Shown here: in pieces, positions 8,772 through 14,963 of the stretch
Numbering within the stretch: position 1 is the stretch's first letter
Layout of the letters: every line of letters starts with the position of its first letter
DNA from: JBECKQ01 sp040235375
GTDB taxonomy: Bacteria > Planctomycetota > Phycisphaerae > UBA1845
Assembly: GCA_040235375.1 (NCBI GenBank)
Contig: JBECKQ010000088.1
Coordinates: 1 to 15,666, forward strand
Reading direction: 5' to 3'
DNA: 15,666 bases
Notes under the pieces: model-generated
What the model was told of the DNA's origin: nothing
The model's input: the letters and a program-made list of their open reading frames with translations, nothing else
Databases searched by the model: none
Program-made: the position numbers and the translations under genes

Positions 8772-8918
8772 ATGACAATCAGCGCAAGTCAAACTCGCGC
8801 AACGATGGACGACAAGACGTTCCTGCTCGACGCAGTCGTCGAACGCGACACTGTACGCCAATGGGGAGACCGCTCCGCGCGACGGGAATCCGCTGCGGGG
8901 CGGGAGATCGTGGCTTGA
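8772..8918 (+). CDS. Candidate 48-residue small protein with a strong ribosome binding site
   Basis: I do not recognise this protein. The ORF starts at an ATG placed 5 nt after AAGGAG (AAAAGGAGTGGAAATG), one of the best Shine-Dalgarno sites in the window. It encodes a polar, charged peptide with no membrane segment; the middle (DDKTFLLDAVVERDTVRQW) could be one amphipathic helix. It diverges from the M6 peptidase gene and is followed by a hairpin at 8962-8976. A minus-strand ORF over the same bases (8748-9020) has Arg/His/Ser-rich composition typical of a shadow. The ORF could be real, a shortened remnant of a longer gene, or chance; only the ribosome binding site favours it. Confidence 0.35.
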   Translation: MTISASQTRATMDDKTFLLDAVVERDTVRQWGDRSARRESAAGREIVA

Positions 8919-8961
8919 AGCGGCAAGGGCATTCGCGTGCCGAGCTATCAGGGCTCCTGAG

Positions 8962-8976
8962 CCGGCCGCGGGCCGG
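8962..8976. terminator. GC-rich hairpin between convergent reading frames
   Basis: CCGGCC-GCG-GGCCGG is a perfect 6-bp stem with a 3-nt loop, about 45 bp after the small ORF and 85 bp after the minus-strand gene ending at 9060. There is no T tract on either strand, so termination is uncertain. The rest of 8919-9059 shows nothing else I can name. Confidence 0.25.
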
Positions 8977-9059
8977 TGCAGTCGAACGTTCACCCAACGC
9001 GAACGAGCGATGACGTTCACAGCCTGTCCCTGCGGACCGAACCGTGCCGTTGACTGGGC

Positions 9060-9314
9060 TCAGCCGTCGCTGTCAATCGCGACGGTTGCTCGATCCCGCT
9101 GCATGATTTTGAGGATGTGAATGAGCTCCCCGTTGTCGATGATCGCGTACCGGACCATGACCAGCCCGATCAGCATGTGCGGAAAGCCGCGTTCCTCCAA
9201 ATCCCGCTGAATGGCCAACGCCCGGTCCACGTCCTTCCGCGAGCAGAACCCCGACTCAACGGCATAGTCACCGAATTGCTTCTGATACGTAACCGGCTGA
9301 TCCTGCTGGTCCAT
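9060..9314 (-). CDS. 84-residue protein resembling the N-terminal domain of pilus/secretion ATPases
   Basis: This is a small soluble protein without signal peptide. Residues about 13-70 follow a pattern seen in the MshEN/GSPII_E N-terminal domains of type II secretion and type IV pilus ATPases: LGxYxVE-like start (FGDYAVESGF), helix (SRKDVDRALAIQRDLEERG), LIGLVMVRYAIID, then a last helix (NGELIHILKIM). Two helix pairs, each introduced by a short hydrophobic strand-like segment, are visible. Those domains bind cyclic di-GMP in some ATPases, but the Arg/Leu/Gly signature for this is not evident, so no ligand is proposed. GGAG lies 6 nt before the ATG. The gene is 277 bp downstream of the ankyrin gene on the same strand, beyond a hairpin, so it probably has its own promoter. 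Confidence 0.72.
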   Translation of the reverse strand: MDQQDQPVTYQKQFGDYAVESGFCSRKDVDRALAIQRDLEERGFPHMLIGLVMVRYAIIDNGELIHILKIMQRDRATVAIDSDG

Positions 9315-9374
9315 CCTCGACTCCGACGTGCTCGATACTGCGACCCACTCTGCCCGTGCTCAGTATCGGTTATC

Positions 9375-9434
9375 ATGGAGTCGCCCTTGGGCTCATCTTC
9401 GTTTGAAACTCGCTGCCCAAAGTGCAGGACGTGA
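9375..9434 (+). pseudogene. Possible remnant of a zinc-ribbon protein start (19 codons)
   Basis: A 19-codon ORF reads ATG through TGA and ends in FETRCPKCRT. That string resembles the opening of MJ0042-type zinc ribbons (a C-P-x-C knuckle preceded by an aromatic residue and Arg), which in planctomycetes often begin larger proteins. The second Cys pair needed to hold zinc is missing, and the frame stops at once. There is no Shine-Dalgarno site. It may be the decayed 5' end of a lost gene, or chance. The rest of 9315-9591 has no other ORF I would support. Confidence 0.2.
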
Positions 9435-9549
9435 TCAGAGACCAGACCACGCCGCCGCGTTTTCTCGGACCTTGCATGGCGCCGCGTGCATCAGGGGAAG
9501 GGGTTCCCGCACGTGTCCGCGCGGGTAAGGGGTTCGTGCCGGAATCGCG

Positions 9550-9577
9550 GCAGTCCGCGCTTGCGGGATTCGACTGC
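9550..9577 (-). terminator. Imperfect hairpin after the ankyrin gene
   Basis: About 15 bp beyond the ankyrin stop (9592), GCAGTC (9550-9555) pairs with GACTGC (9572-9577). An inner CGC/GCG pair closes a 4-nt loop, with a 6-nt bulge on one side. No T tract follows on the minus strand. It is a possible end for the carboxypeptidase-ankyrin transcript. Confidence 0.3.
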
Positions 9578-9591
9578 GGAACGCGCGCTGG

Positions 9592-10599
9592 TCATTCGGT
9601 CGCTGGCGCGTTCTCGATCGCCGCCGCAAGTTTGGCGAGCTTGCCCTTGCGGGCGTACTGAACGGCTGTCACGCCGTCGTTGTCCGCCGCATCGATCGCC
9701 GCGCCGTGCTTGATCAGCATCGTTGCCGCCCTGGCGAGACTTGCGTCGCTCTCGCGTTCCCTCTCCGCTGCGGCCAGCGCGATCAATGGTGTCGCCCCGC
9801 GATCGTCCCTGGCGTTCGCGTCTGCGCCCTTGTCCGCCAGCAGTTCGATTGCGCTCTCACGGCCCATGCCGGCCGCAGCATGCAGTGCCGTCCGGCCGTT
9901 GTTGGCCGCCGCGTTGACCTCCGCCCCGGCGGCGAGCAGAGCCTTCATCGTATCGACGTGCCCACCCACGGCCGCCCAGTGCAGGGATTGCCGGCCTTCG
10001 TTGTCCGCGGCATGCACGTCAGCCCCGCGGGTGAGCAGCAACTCGACCACAATCGTACGGCCTTTCGCCGCCGCGGCGTGGAGCGCCGTGTGGCCCAATG
10101 TGTCCACCTGGCTGATCGGTGCTCCGTGATCGAGCAGCGCCGCCACGACCGCTATGCGCGCGGCCTCATCGATCGGGCGATCCGTACCCGCAACCACCGC
10201 AACGTGAAGCGCCGCCTCGCCGCGCTTGTTCTGCGTTTCCACCGGCGCGTCGTGTGCCAGCAGCGACTGCACTGCATCCACCGCCAACCGGCTGCTCGCC
10301 ACATGCAGTGCCGTGTCGCCTGCGCGATCGACACCCGCAATGTCGGCCCCGTGCGACACCAGCAGGTCGATTATCGCCGGTGCTTCGGGACTCAGGACCG
10401 CAGCGTGCAATGCCGTCCGACCCGACGCATCGGTTGCTTTCACGGCGGCAGCGTCGCCTTCGAGCAGACGCTGCACGGTCTCGACGTCGCCGGCCTGGGC
10501 CGCCGCCAGAATCTCGGGCTGGTTCGCCGGCGCCACCACTACCGGACCGGCTCCTGCCACAAACGCCGCCAATACAACTGCACATATCGCGATTCGCAT
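9592..10599 (-). CDS. Exported ankyrin-repeat protein
   Basis: The 335-residue protein begins with a signal peptide (residues 1 to about 23, hydrophobic core AICAVVLAAFVAGAG). About nine ankyrin units of roughly 33 residues fill the rest. Typical strings are GRTALHAA, LLVSHGADI, GHTALHAAAAKG and LLLTRGADVHAADNEG. Unit 4 and unit 8 are longer by about 8 residues, with extra loops (DRPIDEAARIA and ERERESDASLA), and the first and last units are incomplete caps. Ankyrin stacks bind other proteins and have no catalysis of their own, so this is an adaptor or binding protein outside the cytoplasm. The ATG at 10599 is chosen because it places the signal peptide at the N-terminus; the ribosome binding site is weak. 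The gene starts 54 bp after the M14 carboxypeptidase and is probably co-transcribed with it. Confidence 0.9.
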   Translation of the reverse strand: MRIAICAVVLAAFVAGAGPVVVAPANQPEILAAAQAGDVETVQRLLEGDAAAVKATDASGRTALHAAVLSPEAPAIIDLLVSHGADIAGVDRAGDTALHVASSRLAVDAVQSLLAHDAPVETQNKRGEAALHVAVVAGTDRPIDEAARIAVVAALLDHGAPISQVDTLGHTALHAAAAKGRTIVVELLLTRGADVHAADNEGRQSLHWAAVGGHVDTMKALLAAGAEVNAAANNGRTALHAAAGMGRESAIELLADKGADANARDDRGATPLIALAAAERERESDASLARAATMLIKHGAAIDAADNDGVTAVQYARKGKLAKLAAAIENAPATE

Positions 10600-10653
10600 G
10601 GTCACTCTCACTGCCGAAGTCTGGTTGCCGCTACCCTGTCTCACCCGCCGCCG

Positions 10654-13092
10654 CTACTGGGGTCCCGTCATGTGATCGGCGAACTGGGCATAGTCCGCCA
10701 GATCGATGACGCCGTTCACCGACATCTCGAACGCGTCGCCGCACGAGCCCGTCGCTGCTGAGCCGAAGCACGCCTGCATCTCCGCGAAGTCGGCCAGGTC
10801 CACGTCTCCATCGAGGTCCGCGTCGCCGTCCGGCGGCCCGCCGTTGATGATCGTCAGCGGTATCACCAACTCATCTGTTCGGTCGAGGGCGTCGCTCACC
10901 ACGAACGTCGGCTGGAACGTGCCCGATTCCGTCGGCGTTCCGCTCAGTTGCCCGTCCGCGGACAAAGTCATGCCTGCCGGCAGACTGCTCGGCTCGGCGA
11001 TCTCAATCGAATTGGCGTTGTTCAGGTCCGAAGCTCCGTCGTACGAGGCGAGGAGATACGTCACCCCGTCGCCCTTCGATATGCCGATCGTCGGCGTCAG
11101 GAACGCATTGCCCGCTCCGTAGGCGAACCGCATCGATCCGTCGCGGCGCAGCGTCGCCGAAACCCGGACCTGATTGCCCGTGGCCAGCAGCGTGGCTTCC
11201 CAGCGGACCGTCACCTCGTTCGGTGTGGACGTGTCGATGAACACGTCATCGCCCGCATTCTCCGTCGTGAGGTCGTCCCACAACGGCGCGATCATCTTGT
11301 TCGCTTTGAGCCACGTTGTGCTGTTATTGTACACGCTGCCGGCGTGCACGCCGCAGTCGATAAAGCCGTTCGCGCAAACGCGAATCGTGTCGTAACTGTC
11401 GCCGTAGAAGGGGAACGAGAACGGCAGTGCGAAGGTCCAGTAGTTGTCGTCGCCCTGCCAGCCCTGCGCAGTGCCGGTCGCGGCGAACTGGCTCGTGCCC
11501 AGATCGCTTTCCTGGTAATCGCCGCCGCTCGTCGCCCGCCAGAACAACGGCTGCTCGCCGCCGCTGGCTACCAGCGAGACCGGCCCGTACGCGTAGCCGT
11601 TGTAGCCGTCCACCAGGGACGTCGTTTCGATCGTCGGGGCTCGCGAATCCAGAGTGATCAGCACGTTGGCGATGTTGGAGTCGCCGCCGTAGGGCGGCGT
11701 ACCGCCGTCGTTGACCTTGTACTGGAATCCGTCACTGCCCACATAGTCGTCCGCGGTATAGGTCACCTGGTCGCCGTGCGACGCGAGCGTGTACGGAGCC
11801 GACGCAATGGCTCCGCCGTTCGGATCGGCAAGCGAGCCGTGGGCCGGCAGTGACGTGATGATGTAATCCAACGTTCCGTTGTCCGGGTCACTGCCCGCCA
11901 GCGTGATCGCGGTGGATTGCAGCGCGTCCATCTCGACGGACACGTCGTCCGCCGACGGCGGTGCCGGCCCGAGCACCACGTCCAGCCGTGTCGCCGGTCC
12001 CGACGCCACCACGACGTTGGAGATCGACTTGGGATCGTACCCTGCTGCGCTGAACGTCAGCGTATATGTTCCCGGCAGCAACATGCGGTGATAGTCGCCG
12101 ACCTCCGGGTCGGTGAAGACCTCGTGGTCGCGGCCCTGAACTGTCACCGTGGCGGCCAGCGGCTCGCCCGTCGGCCCATCGGTCACGATGCCGCGCACGC
12201 CGAGCAGGCTCGTCTCGATGTACGCCATGAGCGACTGGCGGTTGTCATTCCAGTACGTGCCGATGGTCGAGGCGGAGGGCTCCTTGGTGTTGCTCTGCTC
12301 GATGGTGACGTCATTGTCCCCCATGAACAGATAGCTCCAGTCCTGAATACCCCCGTGGGTCGTGTACCAGTCTACGCCGTTGACGGTGCCGTGATACCAG
12401 GCGCCGTTCCACATCGGCAGGTTGTACTGCGAATACTGCTCGCTGATGTATACGAATAGATCGTCGTCCGGCGTGTATTGCGATCCCGTGTCCGTGCTGT
12501 CGAAGGGGTAGTTCACCACCAGCGCGCCGCCGTGCAGGTTCGCCGAAACCACGAACGACCGGCCGAATGACCAGTTCATGACCGCCGCCGTCTCCGGTGC
12601 CCGCCCGGTGGTCGTATTGGCCTCGCCGTACTGCGGGAAGTCGCGGTTCAGGTCCACGCCTTCGGCGTTGTATCGCGTGCGGTAGGTCTGGTCGTAGCCG
12701 TCCGGGTTGGTCAGCGGAAGGATCCACAATTCGACGTTGTCGACGATGTTCGTGGCCTGCGGATCAGTGCCATAGTTCGTCATCAGATAGTCGACGAGCA
12801 TCATCATCAGCTTCGTGCCGACGATCTCGTCTCCGTGCATGGCGGCGATGTACCGGAACTCCGGCTCGTCTTCTTCCACCTGCACGTTGTCTGATATTCG
12901 TATGGCCCAGAGATGCCGACCCTGGACGCTCAGCCCGAGGTCGTATCGTTTGCACAAAGTCGGATAGGTGGACTCGTAGGACAGGAGCGTGGGGCCGATG
13001 CTGCTGTAGTCTGTCCAGGTGTCGCCCGCCGCCGTTCCCGAAATGCCTGCAACCAGAACCGCCACCCCGATCCACGCGGCACTCTTGTGCAT
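10654..13092 (-). CDS. Secreted M14 zinc carboxypeptidase, regulatory (N/E) subfamily, with dockerin-like tail
   Basis: This 812-residue exported metallocarboxypeptidase has a signal peptide (1 to about 23) and a catalytic domain at about 24-297. Zinc ligands are His86 and Glu89 (MHGDEIVG) and His187 (SANLHGG). Asn149-Arg150 (DLNRDFP) holds the substrate carboxylate, Tyr243 matches Tyr248 of carboxypeptidase A, and Glu265 (VTIEQSNTKEP) is the catalytic base. Asp198 in NYPFD and Gln250 in GGIQDW match the S1' residues of carboxypeptidases D/E/M/N, predicting removal of C-terminal Arg/Lys. A transthyretin-like domain follows at about 299-375 (GDYHRMLLPGTYTL). Next come a cadherin/Ig-like module (about 380-482), a nidogen-like beta module (about 510-690), a putative Ig module (about 700-748) and two dockerin-like loops (about 758-805). 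Starts before 13092 lie upstream of the predicted transcription start. Confidence 0.93.
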   Translation of the reverse strand: MHKSAAWIGVAVLVAGISGTAAGDTWTDYSSIGPTLLSYESTYPTLCKRYDLGLSVQGRHLWAIRISDNVQVEEDEPEFRYIAAMHGDEIVGTKLMMMLVDYLMTNYGTDPQATNIVDNVELWILPLTNPDGYDQTYRTRYNAEGVDLNRDFPQYGEANTTTGRAPETAAVMNWSFGRSFVVSANLHGGALVVNYPFDSTDTGSQYTPDDDLFVYISEQYSQYNLPMWNGAWYHGTVNGVDWYTTHGGIQDWSYLFMGDNDVTIEQSNTKEPSASTIGTYWNDNRQSLMAYIETSLLGVRGIVTDGPTGEPLAATVTVQGRDHEVFTDPEVGDYHRMLLPGTYTLTFSAAGYDPKSISNVVVASGPATRLDVVLGPAPPSADDVSVEMDALQSTAITLAGSDPDNGTLDYIITSLPAHGSLADPNGGAIASAPYTLASHGDQVTYTADDYVGSDGFQYKVNDGGTPPYGGDSNIANVLITLDSRAPTIETTSLVDGYNGYAYGPVSLVASGGEQPLFWRATSGGDYQESDLGTSQFAATGTAQGWQGDDNYWTFALPFSFPFYGDSYDTIRVCANGFIDCGVHAGSVYNNSTTWLKANKMIAPLWDDLTTENAGDDVFIDTSTPNEVTVRWEATLLATGNQVRVSATLRRDGSMRFAYGAGNAFLTPTIGISKGDGVTYLLASYDGASDLNNANSIEIAEPSSLPAGMTLSADGQLSGTPTESGTFQPTFVVSDALDRTDELVIPLTIINGGPPDGDADLDGDVDLADFAEMQACFGSAATGSCGDAFEMSVNGVIDLADYAQFADHMTGPQ

Positions 13093-13128
13093 CACTTCCC
13101 ACTCCAAGTGCGTAGTTGCAAAACCGCC

Positions 13129-13157
13129 AGTATAGCTCGGCACCACGCTCGCCTCAA
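13129..13157 (-). promoter_or_regulatory. Sigma70-like promoter of the carboxypeptidase-ankyrin genes
   Basis: On the minus strand TTGAGG (13152-13157, 4 of 6 consensus bases) and TATACT (13129-13134, 5 of 6) are separated by exactly 17 bp. Transcription would start near 13122, giving a 30-nt leader before the ATG at 13092. This supports that ATG over longer in-frame starts up to 13173. Confidence 0.65.
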
Positions 13158-13267
13158 TTGCACATACCACCACGATCTTTTCTTCGATACATCTTCGACA
13201 TCATCCAACGACACACGCTCGCCCGCGCCCCCGTCTGATCACCCGGCGCGCGCCGCGGTTATCTGCG

Positions 13268-13292
13268 GTGGACGGAGTGGACGTGGTGGACG
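13268..13292. repeat. Three tandem copies of GTGGACG at 9-nt spacing
   Basis: GTGGACG occurs at 13268, 13277 and 13286 with two variable bases between copies. It is a short, exact-period repeat in non-coding DNA; the function is unknown. Confidence 0.5.
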
Positions 13293-13392
13293 AAGGCGAC
13301 GTCTCACGGCCTCGGCGCGACAAGGCCGCGCTACCCGACGCGGTCGCCCGGCGCTGCTCGACACCACCGAGGCAACGGAGGCGCCAGCAGAC

Positions 13393-13446
13393 CGGCACCG
13401 CTCAAGAGCAGTGGCACAAGGACCGGCTGACGGCACCGGTCAAGAG
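13393..13446. repeat. Pair of 16-bp direct repeats, CGGCACCGsTCAAGAG
   Basis: Copies at 13393-13408 and 13431-13446 agree at 15 of 16 bases and start 38 bp apart. They lie about 90 bp before the -10 box of the FIST gene and could be a binding site for a regulator or a duplication scar. Confidence 0.5.
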
Positions 13447-13455
13447 TCAAGGTGC

Positions 13456-13466
13456 ATCGGGACACA
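13456..13466 (-). repeat. Dispersed motif TGTGTCCCGAT, inverted copy
   Basis: The plus strand reads ATCGGGACACA, the exact reverse complement of the motif found at 14811 and 14952 on the other side of the FIST gene. Confidence 0.5.
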
Positions 13467-13533
13467 CGCGGGGACGTGACTTTTTTACAAACTGCGTTCG
13501 CAAAACCGCGCTCTCTCGCCCGATATCGTGACG

Positions 13534-13539
13534 TATAAT
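13534..13539 (+). promoter_or_regulatory. -10 box (TATAAT) of the FIST gene
   Basis: A perfect TATAAT precedes the FIST gene. No -35 match is visible at 16-18 bp. Transcription would start near 13546, giving a leader of about 74 nt before the ATG at 13620. This makes the longer in-frame start at 13551 unlikely. Confidence 0.5.
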
Positions 13540-13557
13540 AGCATGTTGGGATGGTCG

Positions 13558-13600
13558 GATCGTTCGATCGGCCCCGTCCAACGGACGGGGTCGTTTGCTT
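13558..13600 (+). promoter_or_regulatory. Leader hairpins of the FIST gene, attenuator-like
   Basis: Within the predicted leader, GATCG-TT-CGATC (13558-13569) is followed by an 11-bp stem, CGGCCCCGTCC (13569-13579) against GGACGGGGTCG (13583-13593, one G-T pair), with a 3-nt loop. The two can form as alternatives because they share base 13569. The second is followed by TTTGCTTGTT, a T-rich tail like that of an intrinsic terminator. It could attenuate the gene; equally it could be a leftover terminator or mRNA stabiliser. Confidence 0.45.
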
Positions 13601-13619
13601 GTTACACGGTGATGACGTT

Positions 13620-14780
13620 ATGGAATGTCTCTCTCGGCTCAGCTTGCGTGTGGAAACGGAAGCTGCAGTACACGACCTCTGCGTCGATCTCAAACGGTTC
13701 CGGCCGGATCTCGCGGTCGTCTTTGCCTCGCATCATCACGGCCCGGAATTTCACGACCTTGTGAAGGGCATTTACCACGCCATTAACTGCCGCAACCTCA
13801 TCGGCTGTGCCGGAGACTCCATTATCGGACCGACCGCGGAGATCGAAGGCCGGCCGGCCATCGCGCTCTGGGTCGCCAAGCTCCCCAACGTCAGGATCAT
13901 TCCTTTTGTGCTCGATCAGGAGGATCTCGGCACGCTCAAGGAGCCGGATGTCTGGCATGACCGTCTGGGCGTTCATCCGGAGAATGTCCCCAGCTTCGTC
14001 ATCGTGGGCGAGGGTCGTTCGTTCGATATCGAGTCATGCCTGGAGCGTATGGACGAGAGCTACCCCGGCGCCACCATCGTCGGTGGCATGGCCAGCGGTG
14101 GTGATCAGGTCGGCGAGGATCGCATCTTCCTCAACGACCAGGTGCTTCGCCGCGGCCTCGTCGGCGTGTCGCTTCAGGGCGATATTCGCATAGACTCCGT
14201 CGTGGCCCAGGGGTGCCGCCCGATCGGCAGACCCTACGTTGTCACCAAGGCCTGGCGCAACGTCATCGAGGAGCTTGGCGGCCGACCCGCCTTGCAGGTC
14301 CTTCGCGAGGTCTTCGACGGTGCCCGACCGGCCGATCGTAATCGCATGCGCACCGGCCTCCAGATCGGCCGTCTCATTCAAGAGACTATCCGCGATCACG
14401 AACCCACCGACTTCATCGTCCGCAGCATGCTCGGCGTGCATGACAACCGCGCCTTGGCTGTCGCCGATTATGTCCGCCCTGGTCAGACCGTGCAGTTTTA
14501 CGTTCCCGACGCAACCAGCGCCGATCATGAACTCCACGAGCTGCTCGAGGCGCAGCGCGCCGCCGACGGCGAGTCCGCCCGCGGAGCGCTGCTCTTCAGT
14601 TGTAACGGCCGCGGTCGCAGCTTCTTCAAGAAGCCCAATCACGACATCGGTGTGGTGAATCAGTTGATGAACGAATGTCCGACGGCCGGCTTCTTCGCCT
14701 CCGGCGAGATCGGCCCACTCGGCGGCCGGACGTACGTCCACGGCTATACAAGCAGCCTTATCCTCTTCCGCGAGCCGTGA
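13620..14780 (+). CDS. FIST-domain sensory protein (FIST_N and FIST_C)
   Basis: The 386-residue cytoplasmic protein has both halves of the FIST module, which is thought to bind small ligands such as amino acids in signal transduction. FIST_N covers about 5-200: RPDLAVVFASHHHGPEF at 28-44, GCAGDSIIG at 62-70 and ATIVGGMASGGDQ at 151-163. FIST_C covers about 212-370: GALLFSCNGRGRSFF at 322-336, HDIGVVNQLM at 341-350, and AGFFASGEIGPLGG then HGYTSSLILF at the end. No kinase, GGDEF or receiver domain is attached, so any signalling partner is encoded elsewhere. The ATG at 13620 is chosen because family similarity begins just after it (LSRLSLRVET) and the promoter lies just upstream. There is no clear Shine-Dalgarno site. 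The gene stands alone, divergent from the carboxypeptidase and convergent with metG. Confidence 0.9.
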   Translation: MECLSRLSLRVETEAAVHDLCVDLKRFRPDLAVVFASHHHGPEFHDLVKGIYHAINCRNLIGCAGDSIIGPTAEIEGRPAIALWVAKLPNVRIIPFVLDQEDLGTLKEPDVWHDRLGVHPENVPSFVIVGEGRSFDIESCLERMDESYPGATIVGGMASGGDQVGEDRIFLNDQVLRRGLVGVSLQGDIRIDSVVAQGCRPIGRPYVVTKAWRNVIEELGGRPALQVLREVFDGARPADRNRMRTGLQIGRLIQETIRDHEPTDFIVRSMLGVHDNRALAVADYVRPGQTVQFYVPDATSADHELHELLEAQRAADGESARGALLFSCNGRGRSFFKKPNHDIGVVNQLMNECPTAGFFASGEIGPLGGRTYVHGYTSSLILFREP

Positions 14781-14810
14781 CGGGCCCTGCGTACCGTTGA
14801 TGTGAGCCCG

Positions 14811-14822
14811 TGTGTCCCGATT
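14811..14822 (+). repeat. Dispersed motif TGTGTCCCGATT, first downstream copy
   Basis: TGTGTCCCGATT here overlaps the left arm of the hairpin at 14815-14830 and is repeated exactly at 14952-14963. Confidence 0.55.
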
Positions 14823-14836
14823 CATCGGGATTCTTG
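14815..14836 (+). terminator. Terminator-like hairpin after the FIST gene
   Basis: TCCCGA (14815-14820) pairs with TCGGGA (14825-14830) around a 4-nt loop, 34 bp after the FIST stop codon, and is followed by TTCTTG. The stem is short and the T tail weak, but position and form fit an intrinsic terminator. Confidence 0.45.
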
Positions 14837-14860
14837 AGCGCTGCGTGGGTCGGGTGGCGC

Positions 14861-14889
14861 GGTCTGACGTAGCGAGGCGAAGTCAGGCC
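14861..14889. repeat. 8-bp inverted repeat in the FIST-metG gap
   Basis: GGTCTGAC (14861-14868) pairs with GTCAGGCC (14882-14889) with one G-T pair and a 13-nt loop. The surrounding 14781-15018 contains no credible gene. It could be part of a REP-like intergenic element. Confidence 0.35.
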
Positions 14890-14951
14890 GTGGATTGAAT
14901 TCTCTCCGTTGAGGGAGGGGCAGGCTTTCTAGAACGCAACACCACCGGCAC

Positions 14952-14963
14952 TGTGTCCCGATT
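14952..14963 (+). repeat. Dispersed motif TGTGTCCCGATT, second downstream copy
   Basis: Exact 12-nt copy of 14811-14822 lying 141 bp further on, about 55 bp past the metG stop. Confidence 0.55.

Larger units (their letters stand above)
13158..13533. other. Non-coding stretch between two divergent promoters
   Basis: I see no credible gene in these 376 bp. The ORFs that cross it (for example 13201-13398 minus) are Arg/Ser/Thr-rich shadows without a start signal. It holds a short tandem repeat (13268-13292), a 16-bp direct repeat (13393-13408 and 13431-13446), an inverted copy of the TGTGTCCCGAT motif (13456-13466) and a run of six T (13480-13487 region). The sequence separates the carboxypeptidase promoter from the FIST promoter. 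Confidence 0.6.

Noticed and set aside
8748..9020. 90-codon minus-strand ORF between the M6 peptidase and the 84-residue gene
   Set aside because: Composition is typical of a shadow (Arg, His, Ser, Ala), there is no ribosome binding site, and it covers the small ORF with a strong one.
9480..9560. Possible tRNA because of GGTTC-containing repeats (aaggggttc twice)
   Set aside because: No acceptor stem, anticodon stem or CCA-end arrangement can be drawn around them.
13201..13398. 65-codon minus-strand ORF in the promoter region
   Set aside because: Arg/Ser/Thr-rich, formed by the GTGGACG repeats; it lacks start signals and conserved pattern.
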